Part shown: positions 50,929-58,982 of the stretch, in pieces | Position numbering within the stretch: the first letter of the stretch is position 1 | Layout: each line of letters opens with the position of its first letter | NCBI GenBank assembly: GCA_948934525.1 | Contig: CAQZSK010000006.1 | Coordinates: 24,033 to 88,032, forward strand | DNA from: an uncultured Clostridia bacterium | GTDB lineage: Bacteria > Bacillota > Clostridia > TANB77 > CAG-508 | DNA length: 64,000 nt | Direction: 5' to 3' | The notes under the pieces: generated by a model | What the model was told of the DNA's origin: nothing | The model's input: only the letters and a program-made list of their open reading frames with translations | Databases searched by the model: none | Position numbers and translations under genes: made by a program

Positions 50929-51741
50929 ATGAAAATATTTATTAGAATAGTATTAATACTACTTATTATTTTAACAATAGTAGGAATTGGATTTATAGGA
51001 TATGGATTTTATAAAAAGGCTACTACAAATTATCCAAATCCAGTAGCAACAATGGTGGTAAAAGATTATGGAGAAGTAAAAATAGAGTTATATCCAGACA
51101 AAGCGCCAAATACAGTTGCTAACTTTATTCGTTTAGCAAATCGTGGTTTTTATAATGGATTAACTTTCCATAGAACAATTCCAGATTTTATGATACAAGG
51201 TGGAGACAAAAAGGGTGTAGGATCTGGTTCGCCAAGTTTAAGTGATATACAAGACAATGTAGAAACAGACAAAGATTATGCTATTAAGGGTGAATTCATA
51301 GCAAATGGTTACAGCAAAAATAACTTGAAGCATACCAAAGGTGTTATTTCTATGGCAAGATCTGATTATAGCCAAACAAGCAGCGCTTTAACAGAGTATG
51401 GATATAACTCTGGTGGTTCTCAGTTCTTTATTATGACAAAGGACAATAGTTCACTAGACGGCGTTTATGCTGCATTTGGGAAAGTAACAGAAGGAATGGA
51501 CGTTATAGAAAAAATTGAGAAAGTAGAAGTAACTTATAGAAGTTCAGAATTAAAAGATGGAGAAGAGGCACCAAAGGATAAAGATGGTAATGCGCTTCAA
51601 GCAGATAAACCTAAAAAAGATGTTGTTATAGAAAGCCTTAGTGTAGAAACTTATGGAGTAGATTATGGTGTGCCAGAAACAATGGATGTATTTGATTATT
51701 ATTCTTGGCTAATGCAACAATATGGAATGAACTTACAATAA
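50929..51741 (+). CDS. membrane-anchored cyclophilin-type peptidyl-prolyl isomerase
   Basis: 270 residues. N-terminal helix (~5-27), then cyclophilin fold: GEVKIELYPDKAPNTVANFIRLANRGFYNGLTFHRTIPDFMIQGGD, SGGSQFFIMTKDNSSLDGVYAAFGKV. The catalytic FHR and QF are present. Two insertions (~95-130 and ~195-215) lengthen it. It should fold secreted proteins outside the membrane. AGGAGGAA precedes the ATG. Confidence 0.92.
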   Translation: MKIFIRIVLILLIILTIVGIGFIGYGFYKKATTNYPNPVATMVVKDYGEVKIELYPDKAPNTVANFIRLANRGFYNGLTFHRTIPDFMIQGGDKKGVGSGSPSLSDIQDNVETDKDYAIKGEFIANGYSKNNLKHTKGVISMARSDYSQTSSALTEYGYNSGGSQFFIMTKDNSSLDGVYAAFGKVTEGMDVIEKIEKVEVTYRSSELKDGEEAPKDKDGNALQADKPKKDVVIESLSVETYGVDYGVPETMDVFDYYSWLMQQYGMNLQ

Positions 51742-51765
51742 TATGTTAAAGTAAAGAAACATAAT

Positions 51766-51804
51766 AAAAAAGATACCTGTTAAAAATTAGCAGGTATCTT
51801 TTTT
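51766..51804. terminator. bidirectional terminator
   Basis: AAAAAAGATACCTG pairs with CAGGTATCTTTTTT; serves the cyclophilin gene and the opposite VWA gene. Confidence 0.88.
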
Positions 51805-51814
51805 GAAAGAATTC

Positions 51815-53308
51815 TTATTTTAATTTGTTAAAGAAATATACTCTTGAAATAGCAAATATTGTAATACCAATTGCTGCAATTGAAATCATTAATGTAATGT
51901 AATTTCCTGTTTGAGGAATTGGTTTTTTAGTAATGGTAGTGTCTGATTCTGAATATCTTACACGAATTGTTGAAGAATCTGTAGATGTTTTTTGTTGTTT
52001 TTGATTTTCATAGTTATATTCTAAATCAACTTTAGAGTTAGTTGGTAATATTTTATCAACGATTTCTTTATTATAATCTTCTTTTAATGTTAGTTTGTAG
52101 CTTAAAGTAGCAACTTCACCAGCATTTAAAAGTTCAATATTCCAAGTAATACTATTATCTGCATAATCTACTTTCTCAGATACTTTTCCAATGTTAGGGG
52201 ATTTTACATACTCAAAATTAAAATTCTCAACAATTTCTTTAGGGAAGTAATCTTTGATTACTAAGTCTTTAATAAAAGTATCTTTTTGATCAGCAATATC
52301 TTCATAAATATTTTCATTAATGGTATCATATAGTTTTTCATAATCAATATGGAAGAACTTACCAACAGTTGGAACAATAGGCTTTTCTGGTGTTCCAAAA
52401 ATTTCTTCAGCTAATTGTCCATAAGTTGTATTAACATCTGCTCCAGCAGGTAATGATGCTGCAGGAACTTTTTGATTAGCTTCATTTAGTCCCATTAAAA
52501 TAGAATACATGTGAATTCCTTTTGCGCTTAAATCTTGTAATTTTTTAGTAGTAGCTTTAGCAACAACACCTGAATATTTAAGAGTTTCTTCTGTATTTAA
52601 GCATAAATTTGGAACTCCATCTGATAATACAATAATGTATCTTGCAACGTTTTCTGTATTAGAGAAATTAGCCTCTGCAATAGCAAGACCAGCTTCAATA
52701 TTGGTGTATGTTCCTTGATCTTTTTTGTATTCTTCAATTTTAGCTAAAAGGTCAGTTTTGGAATTAGTTAAACTAGATAATAGTTTAGCATCATTCTCAG
52801 TACCATAGATAGCTCCTTCTGCAACTTTTACACTTGAAAATGAAACAAGCCCAATTTTAGCATTTTCAAATTTTGCAAGTAAAGAATTTGTAAAGTCATT
52901 AGCAGCTTCTGCTACATAATCTGTTTTTACTTTTCCATTATATTGTTTAGTCATACTGTAAGAATTATCTAATACAAAGAAAACTTCAAGGTTCTTTTTA
53001 GTAAAATCTTCATTTTCCATTAGATTTTTAACTGTTAATGTTAAAGTTGCTTCTTTTTTGTCTGCATCAAAGTTAGTTAATTCTTTTGTAAATTCACCAA
53101 TTTTATCACCATTAGCAGGATCTGTAATAGGAATTTCACAAAGCTTTTTTTCTACTAATTCTAAAGTAGTAACTCCTGGAATCACTCCATTGGAATTTTC
53201 TGTGTTAGTTTCGTTATTACCAGTATTAATGGTTAAAGCAAATACTGGGCTCGTACAAAGTAATAACATAGCAAAAATAGCTATTATACGAATTAAGTTT
53301 CTTTTCAT
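51815..53308 (-). CDS. wall-anchored VWA-domain surface protein (IPQTG)
   Basis: 497 residues. Signal peptide (MKRNLIRIIAIFAMLLLCTSPVFA), a von Willebrand A domain from ~105 with MIDAS start FVLDNSYSM (DxSxS), IIVLSDGVPNL, then a DUF7604/SpaA-like stalk (~345-450), and the anchor IPQTG + hydrophobic helix + FFNKLK. It should be linked to the wall by a sortase such as that at 28368 and mediate adhesion. The upstream A+T-rich 53309-53602 holds no gene. Confidence 0.9.
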   Translation of the reverse strand: MKRNLIRIIAIFAMLLLCTSPVFALTINTGNNETNTENSNGVIPGVTTLELVEKKLCEIPITDPANGDKIGEFTKELTNFDADKKEATLTLTVKNLMENEDFTKKNLEVFFVLDNSYSMTKQYNGKVKTDYVAEAANDFTNSLLAKFENAKIGLVSFSSVKVAEGAIYGTENDAKLLSSLTNSKTDLLAKIEEYKKDQGTYTNIEAGLAIAEANFSNTENVARYIIVLSDGVPNLCLNTEETLKYSGVVAKATTKKLQDLSAKGIHMYSILMGLNEANQKVPAASLPAGADVNTTYGQLAEEIFGTPEKPIVPTVGKFFHIDYEKLYDTINENIYEDIADQKDTFIKDLVIKDYFPKEIVENFNFEYVKSPNIGKVSEKVDYADNSITWNIELLNAGEVATLSYKLTLKEDYNKEIVDKILPTNSKVDLEYNYENQKQQKTSTDSSTIRVRYSESDTTITKKPIPQTGNYITLMISIAAIGITIFAISRVYFFNKLK

Positions 53309-53602
53309 AATTTAATCGCTCCTTATTATTTTTTATTTATTAATATTCTACCCTATTATACTTTATGAATACAGTTTTTTCAAGTTTTTTCTACAAACTT
53401 TGAAAAATGTTAATAAATATAGAGATAAGAATTTTAAGAAGAATTAGTACAAAATATTGATACTAAATGTCTTATTTTGATAGAATAAAACAAAATATTA
53501 TAAAGCCATATAGAAGAATGCAATTGATTAAAATGAGAATGTATTCTTTAGAAAAAACTTAGAAGGAAAAGAAGAGCGAGAGGAAATGAAAGAAAACAAG
53601 CT
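53309..53602. other. intergenic stretch without a gene
   Basis: AT-rich region between the divergent VWA gene and the pilin remnant. Only short T/A tracts and no clear paired -35/-10 or hairpin could be picked out. Confidence 0.5.
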
Positions 53603-53700
53603 GGTATTACACTAGTTACTCTAGTGGTAACCATTGTGGTACTTTTAATTTTGACAGGAATAACTATTACCTAGGTAATGAAAGATAGGACAAAGTAATA
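53603..53700 (+). pseudogene. remnant of a pilin-like N-terminus
   Basis: The frame reads GITLVTLVVTIVVLLILTGITIT and then TAG (53672-53674), followed by VMKDRTK and TAA. This matches the N-terminal helix of the pilin-like genes at 54703 and 24037. There is no start codon in frame (the nearby ATG is in another frame) and no downstream domain. So it is a decayed family copy, about 1 kb before the intact one. Confidence 0.75.
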
Positions 53701-53771
53701 ATTTGCAAAACAAGCATTTGAGAAAAGCAAAAAAATATGATATGATAAGGGCAAAATAAGGAGAAAAAAGA

Positions 53772-54590
53772 ATGAATAAACAGGAAATCATGAAACAATA
53801 TAGCAAAGAGGAAGATAAAATTTTAATAGCGAAAATACTAGATAAGATACAATTTACAAATCAGAAAAATAAAGTTCAAACCACTGACTTTTTAGATGGT
53901 TATGAACAAAAAATAGTACAAAGAGTTTTGCAACAAATGGGATATAAAACAGCGATATTTTATGGAGGATATGAAGAAGCTGAAAGAAAAATGGTGTTTT
54001 TCTTTCCTGATAAATTAATAGATTTAATAGAACAACCATTACAAAATAGTAAAATGATAAAGCAAGAAATGAAAGTAGTTACTATTAAACTTCCAAAAGA
54101 CTTAAAAGGGCAATATCATCATAGAGATTATTTAAGTGGTATTATGAAATTGGGAATAAAAAGGGAGAAAATAGGAGATATTTTAGTAAGGGAAGACGGA
54201 GCGGATATTTTAGTGCAAGAAGAAATACTAGCATATTTATTAACAAATTTACCAGAACTTATAAGATTTCAAAAAGCTAAAATTTTTTCGAAAGAAATTT
54301 TAGAATTAGAAGTTGTTTCTATTAATTTTGAAATTATGACAATTTTAGTAGCACAACTAAGATTAGATAGTGTTATTTCAGAATTAGTACATACTTCTAG
54401 AACAAAAGCAAATGAAATTATTTGTCAAGAAAGAGTATTAGTAAATTATGAGATAAGAACGAAAAATGCTGTGATATTACAAACAGGAGACATATTAACC
54501 ATACGAGGTAAAGGAAAGTTTAAGATAGGAGAAATTATTTCGCAAACTACAAAAGGAAAACTAAGGGTAGAAGTAGAGAGATATGTATAA
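53772..54590 (+). CDS. ylmH: YlmH-like S4-domain RNA-binding protein
   Basis: 272 residues. N-terminal YlmH domains (KVQTTDFLDGYEQKIVQRVLQQMGYKTAIFYGGYEEAERKMVFF; HRDYLSGIMKLGIKREKIGDILV) and a C-terminal S4 domain (LRLDSVISELVHTSRTKANEIICQERVLVNYE). Bacillus YlmH has been linked to division and to rescue of split ribosomes. The usual sepF/divIVA neighbours are elsewhere in this window (35-36 kb), so the classical cluster is split. AAGGAG precedes the ATG. Confidence 0.88.
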   Translation: MNKQEIMKQYSKEEDKILIAKILDKIQFTNQKNKVQTTDFLDGYEQKIVQRVLQQMGYKTAIFYGGYEEAERKMVFFFPDKLIDLIEQPLQNSKMIKQEMKVVTIKLPKDLKGQYHHRDYLSGIMKLGIKREKIGDILVREDGADILVQEEILAYLLTNLPELIRFQKAKIFSKEILELEVVSINFEIMTILVAQLRLDSVISELVHTSRTKANEIICQERVLVNYEIRTKNAVILQTGDILTIRGKGKFKIGEIISQTTKGKLRVEVERYV

Positions 54591-54605
54591 GAAAAATGAG
54601 GTATA

Positions 54606-54635
54606 TTGACATTTTTTAAAGCAATATGTTATAAA
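54606..54635 (+). promoter_or_regulatory. promoter of the intact pilin-like gene
   Basis: TTGACA at 54606-54611 with TATAAA at 54630-54635 (spacer 18); the region also forms the inverted repeat GCAATAT...ATATTGC. Confidence 0.6.
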
Positions 54636-54702
54636 TATTGCATTAGTATAAAATAAACAAAAGTAGTAAATACTAAAGAAAAAAGGGGGATATATAGAAT
54701 AT

Positions 54703-55917
54703 ATGATCAAGAAGAAACATACAAAATACAATAAAGGTATAACCTTAGTAGCATTAGTCGTAACCATTGTAGTACTTTTAATTTTGGCAGGAGTAACTAT
54801 TATGTATGTAATGGGAGACAATAGTATATTCAAACAGGCACAAAAAGCTAAAAATGAGACAGAAGACGCAATGAAAAATGAACAAGAATATTTAAATAAT
54901 TTAGACAATACAATTAATGAATATTTTAATGGAAGTGCTTTAAATAATAGAATTGATATAGCAACTATAATGCAAAAAGTGGACAAAAATACACTAGCAA
55001 AAGACAGCTTAGCAAATTTAATAACCATACCAGAAGGATTTAAAGTTGTGCCAGATGGACAAGATGGAGTAGAATATACCTATACAGGAGATAAAATACC
55101 AACTGTACAAGATGGCATTGTGATTGAAGACGATGAAGGAAACCAATTTGTATGGATACCAGTAGGAAATATAAAAAATAAGGATGGAAGCACAACCACA
55201 ATACAGCTTGCCAGATATACATTTGATATTACATTAAAAAGTAAATATGAAGTATCAGGAGGGTCTGGAGCAGTTAAAAAGATTATAACAGATGGAAGAG
55301 GAACAACAGATGAATGGATGGAGAAATTTGGTGAAGGGTGTGAATTTTTAGAAGAAGATTCTAGTTCAACTACCTATGGGAATACAAAAGCAAAAGATAT
55401 TGAAGAATTTAAGAAAAGTGCAAAAGCAAATGGAGGATATTACTTAGCAAGATATGAAGCAAGTAGAGGAGAAGATAATAAAGCAAAATCTAAAATGGCG
55501 GCAGTATGGAATAACATTACTCAACCAGCCTCTGCTGCAGCAGCAAGAGAAATGTATGAAAGTCAAAAGTTTGAAAGTGATTTAGTAAATAGCTATGCGT
55601 GGGATACAGCGATTGTGTTTATTCAAACATATTCAGGAGATAATGATTATTCTAAGGAACTAGGAACAAAGTATAATAAAAGTTTAGTCAAAACTGGTAC
55701 AAATGGAGATAAAAGGTGTAATATTTATGATATGGCTTCTAATACAGTAGAGTGGACAACAGAGTCATGTACTTATCCAGATTATTTTTGTACTGGTAGA
55801 GGAGGTTTCTTTGGCGATACAGTTAGTTATCCTGCTTTTCGCCATGTCAATAATAATGCTTCGATTGCTGATGTTGTTTCCTTTCGAACTCTAATTTATT
55901 TAACAAGATTAAAGTAG
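54703..55917 (+). CDS. pilin-like surface protein with FGE-sulfatase-like domain (intact copy)
   Basis: 404 residues. MIKKKHTKYNKG then ITLVALVVTIVVLLILAGVTI: a full type IV prepilin signal with cleavable basic leader. Then a coil (~35-75) and an FGE/SUMF1-like domain: VWIPVGNIKNKDGS, ANGGYYLARYEASRG, AAAREMYESQKFESDLVNSYAWDTAIVFIQTYS, CNIYDMASNTVEWTTE, GRGGFF and a final SFRTLIYL. The formylglycine enzyme's active cysteines are not evident, so it is probably a binding fold. The last ~46 codons are mostly NNT/NNC and differ from the other copies. AAGGGGGA lies before the ATG, with a somewhat long spacing. Confidence 0.8.
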   Translation: MIKKKHTKYNKGITLVALVVTIVVLLILAGVTIMYVMGDNSIFKQAQKAKNETEDAMKNEQEYLNNLDNTINEYFNGSALNNRIDIATIMQKVDKNTLAKDSLANLITIPEGFKVVPDGQDGVEYTYTGDKIPTVQDGIVIEDDEGNQFVWIPVGNIKNKDGSTTTIQLARYTFDITLKSKYEVSGGSGAVKKIITDGRGTTDEWMEKFGEGCEFLEEDSSSTTYGNTKAKDIEEFKKSAKANGGYYLARYEASRGEDNKAKSKMAAVWNNITQPASAAAAREMYESQKFESDLVNSYAWDTAIVFIQTYSGDNDYSKELGTKYNKSLVKTGTNGDKRCNIYDMASNTVEWTTESCTYPDYFCTGRGGFFGDTVSYPAFRHVNNNASIADVVSFRTLIYLTRLK

Positions 55918-55960
55918 TTATAGAGGAGATCATTTGAACCATAAATAAAATAGAAAAGGA

Positions 55961-55989
55961 TTGACACTTAAGAACGTATGTTTTATAAT
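55961..55989 (+). promoter_or_regulatory. consensus promoter of dinB with embedded LexA (SOS) box
   Basis: TTGACA at 55961-55966, 17-base spacer, TATAAT at 55984-55989, a perfect sigma-A promoter. Between them GAAC-GTAT-GTTT (55972-55983) matches the Gram-positive SOS box GAAC-N4-GTTC with one change. Confidence 0.8.
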
Positions 55990-56006
55990 ATCTACAGGTG
56001 AGAAAA

Positions 56007-57216
56007 ATGGAACGCAAAATTTTACATGTAGACGTAAATAGTGCATTCTTATCATGGACAGCAGTTGAAATGTTGAAAAATGGAGCAGAGATAGATATCA
56101 GAACTATCCCTGCTATTATTGGTGGAGATGAAGAAAAAAGAAAGGGGATTGTCCTTGCTAAAAGTATTTTAGCTAAAAAATATGGAATTCAAACAGCAGA
56201 GCCAATTTACTTTGCTAAACAAAAGTGTCCTAATTTGCAAATTTATCCAAGCAATTTTAAAGTATATAGGCAATATTCAAATGCTCTCTATGATTTGCTT
56301 CACGAGTATACAGATAAGATTGAAAGATTTTCAATTGACGAATGCTTCTTAGATATTACAGATTTTATTCCAAAAGGAAAAACAGATTTACAGATAGCAG
56401 ATGAAATTCACAACAGAGTAAAGCAAGAGTTAGGCTTTACAGTAAATATAGGAGTAGCACCCAATAAACTATTAGCAAAAATGGCATCTGATTTTGAAAA
56501 GCCAGATAAGGTGCATACTTTATACACTTATGAAATATCAAGTAAAATGTGGCAGTTACCAGTTTCAGAGCTACTTATGGTAGGAAAGCGAAGCTTGCCT
56601 AAATTAGAATTACTAGGAATTAAAACAATTAAAGAATTAGCACAAACTCCAAAAGAGTTATTAGAAAATCAATTTGGAAAATTTGGAAAAATGATTTGGG
56701 AATATGCAAATCGGAATAGACTATTCAGAAGTGATTTCTGAGCCAGAGGAACCAAAAAGTATAGGAAATTCTTCTACTTTACCACAAGATATGAAGGATT
56801 TAGAAAAAATAGAGAAAATTTTGTTAGCACTAACAGAACAAACTTGTTATCGATTGAGAAAGCATCAATTATTAGCACATACAGTAAGTGTACAAATTAA
56901 AAATAAAGACTTTAAAATGTATTCTCATCAAAAAAGTTTAGCAACTGATACAGATAGTACTAAAATTATTTATGAAACAGCAAAACAGATCTTAGAAGAA
57001 ATGTTCCAAGGAGAACCTATTAGATTAATTGGAATTAAAGTAGATAAATTAGCAACAAGAGAAAAACAACAACTTTCTTTATTTGATACTCCTAGAAATG
57101 AAAAACAGCAAAGATTAGATAAAACATTAGATAAATTAAAAGAAAAATATGGGTATGGTGTAGTGACTAGAGCAGGAAAAATGAATATTGATGAGATGAT
57201 GGATTTTAAAGACTAA
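56007..57216 (+). CDS. dinB: DNA polymerase IV, +1 frame break at CGG
   Basis: Y-family translesion polymerase. MERKILHVDVNSAFLSWTAVEML with the metal Asp, and FSIDECFLDIT, are intact. CGG at 56712-56714 sends the initial frame into RNRLFRSDF and TGA at 56739-56741. Skipping its C gives YANGIDYSEVISEPEEPKSIGNSSTLP, the normal link from thumb to little-finger domain, then RLIGIKVDKL and a terminal QLSLFD beta-clamp motif followed by 36 residues. Span is 3n+1, 403 codons with stop. Start ATG 56007 follows AGGTGAG. The LexA box fits its role. Confidence 0.93.
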
Positions 57217-57263
57217 AAAATGTCGAAAAATGGAAAGTTTTGTACAAGTTTTGCATAATATAT

Positions 57264-57289
57264 ATTAGTGCTAAGTATTAAGCACTAAT
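57264..57289. promoter_or_regulatory. inverted repeat next to a ribosome-binding site
   Basis: ATTAGTGCT pairs with AGCACTAAT around 8 bases, immediately before AGGAGGTG of the 57305 gene. It could be an operator or an mRNA hairpin setting site access. Confidence 0.55.
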
Positions 57290-57304
57290 AGGAGGTGTAG
57301 GAAC

Positions 57305-57568
57305 ATGTACGAAGAAGAAAAATGTAATAATAATTGCTATTATACTGGTTGTAAGCAAAGAAAAAATAGATGTTGCATAGATATTATCATATATATTTTA
57401 TCTATTTTATTAGCGCTAACAATTGGACTAATTATTGCATCTATTCCAGTAATTGGAGTGGTATTATTTGCAGCAATTGCAACTTTAATCGTTTTAGCTA
57501 TCATACTTGCTATACTCATCATCATTAGAATTATTCAATTAGTATGTAATCGTAACAAATGTTGCTAA
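57305..57568 (+). CDS. 87-aa Cys-rich two-helix membrane protein
   Basis: MYEEEKCNNNCYYTGCKQRKNRCC, two hydrophobic helices (IIIYILSILLALTIGLIIASIPVIGVVLFAAIATLIVLAIILAILIIIRII) and a VCNRNKCC tail: Cys clusters at both ends on the same side. AGGAGGTG precedes the ATG. No known family; clustering of cysteines recalls the 29616/29765 miniproteins. A spore-membrane role is possible but not shown. Confidence 0.7.
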   Translation: MYEEEKCNNNCYYTGCKQRKNRCCIDIIIYILSILLALTIGLIIASIPVIGVVLFAAIATLIVLAIILAILIIIRIIQLVCNRNKCC

Positions 57569-57583
57569 CCAAAAGACAATCAG

Positions 57584-57621
57584 ATTCCTTGTAGCTTAAT
57601 AGCTACAAGGAATTTGCTTTT
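57584..57621 (+). terminator. intrinsic terminator
   Basis: ATTCCTTGTAGCT pairs with AGCTACAAGGAAT, then TTGCTTTTTT. Confidence 0.85.
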
Positions 57622-57717
57622 TTATAGCATTTATGATATAACATAAAAAGATTTACATACTAAGAAGACCTCAGCATACAATGATAATAGATCTGTAAAG
57701 AGAAGTGGAGTTTAATT

Positions 57718-58950
57718 ATGAATAAAGAAACAATTCAAACTTTAAAAAAATGCTCTCAAGAGCAAATGATTGAGTATTTACCATATCTAACAGAAGAAGA
57801 GCAAAATGAGATAGAAAAGCAAATACAAGAGGTAGACTTTGAACAGTTAAAACAATTATATAAGTTAGCAAAACAAGAACAACATGTGGAAGAAAAAACA
57901 ATTGAACGTATTTCATATGTAGATAAAGCAAAATTAGAAAATAGCCAAAGAGCAAAGTTAGAAGAAATAGGAAAGAATATTATACATAATGGAAAATATG
58001 CTGTGATTACAATGGCAGGAGGACAAGGAACAAGGCTAGGGCATTCTGGTCCAAAAGGAACTTATTGTTTAGATACGATTAAAGGACCAAAGTATTTATT
58101 TGAAATTGTTGTAGATACTTTAAAAAGAGCTAGCCAAGACTATCAAATAACTCTTCCTTGGTACATTATGACAAGCAAAGAAAATCATCAAGATACGATT
58201 CGATTTTTAGAAGAAAAAGAATATTTTGGATATGATAAAAATAAGGTAAAATTCTTCATGCAAGGAGAGTTACCATTGTTAAACACAAATGGGCAAATCA
58301 TTTTAGATAAGGACAAAAAAATAAAAAAGGCAGCAAATGGTAATGGTGGAATTTATGAAGCGATAGAATCGAATGGAATTCTAGAAGAGTTGAAAAAACA
58401 AGATATTGAATGGATATTTATTAATAGTATGGATAACGTTTTGTGTAATTTTGTAGATCCATTATTGATAGGTCTTACAATAGCACAAAATCATAAAATA
58501 GCAAGTAAATCAGTCGCAAAAGCAGAGCCAAAAGAAAGAGCTGGCGTATTTTGCAAAATGAATGGTAAACCAAAAGTAATAGAATATACAGAACTTCCAG
58601 ATGAAATGGCAGAAGAAAGAGACGAAAATGGAGAATTAGTATATGGAGAATTACATATTATGCTTAATTTATTCCATCGTAGTATTTTAGAAGATTTAGC
58701 AGATGTAAAACTTCCTTATCATGTAGCATTTAAGAAATCTGGATATCTAAATGAAAAAGGACAGTATATTGAGCCAGAAGAGCCAAATGTTTATAAATTT
58801 GAAGCTTTTATATTCGATGCTTTTACTCGCTATGATGATATGACAATTTTAAGAGTAAAAAGAGAAGAGGAATTTGCACCTGTGAAAAATAGAACAGGAG
58901 TGGATAGCCCTGAAACCGCAACAGCTTTGTATAATGCAAGATATCAATAA
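57718..58950 (+). CDS. UDPGP-family uridylyltransferase (UAP1-like)
   Basis: 410 residues. ITMAGGQGTRLGHSGPKGTYCL is the UTP-binding signature of UDP-sugar pyrophosphorylases; NGNGGIYEAI, INSMDNVLCNFVDPLLIG and VYGELHIMLNLF follow the UDPGP family, which in eukaryotes includes UAP1 (UDP-GlcNAc) and UGP. An N-terminal helical segment (~1-75) precedes the fold. It sits 32 bases upstream of glmU, whose own pyrophosphorylase motif is degenerate, so it may supply UDP-GlcNAc. Substrate not proven. Confidence 0.85.
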   Translation: MNKETIQTLKKCSQEQMIEYLPYLTEEEQNEIEKQIQEVDFEQLKQLYKLAKQEQHVEEKTIERISYVDKAKLENSQRAKLEEIGKNIIHNGKYAVITMAGGQGTRLGHSGPKGTYCLDTIKGPKYLFEIVVDTLKRASQDYQITLPWYIMTSKENHQDTIRFLEEKEYFGYDKNKVKFFMQGELPLLNTNGQIILDKDKKIKKAANGNGGIYEAIESNGILEELKKQDIEWIFINSMDNVLCNFVDPLLIGLTIAQNHKIASKSVAKAEPKERAGVFCKMNGKPKVIEYTELPDEMAEERDENGELVYGELHIMLNLFHRSILEDLADVKLPYHVAFKKSGYLNEKGQYIEPEEPNVYKFEAFIFDAFTRYDDMTILRVKREEEFAPVKNRTGVDSPETATALYNARYQ

Positions 58951-58982
58951 TTTATAATAAACAATTAAAGGAGAATGAAAGA

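Noticed and set aside
4714..57216. Random assembly or homopolymer errors as the cause of the five frame breaks
   Set aside because: All five are a single C before GGN, none lies in a long homopolymer, and no other intact conserved gene shows a different indel. A systematic error remains possible and is stated as the main alternative.
4714..57216. Classical +1 slippage of the P-site tRNA
   Set aside because: The codons before CGG are AAA, GGC, AGT, ACA and AAT; they share no re-pairing rule.
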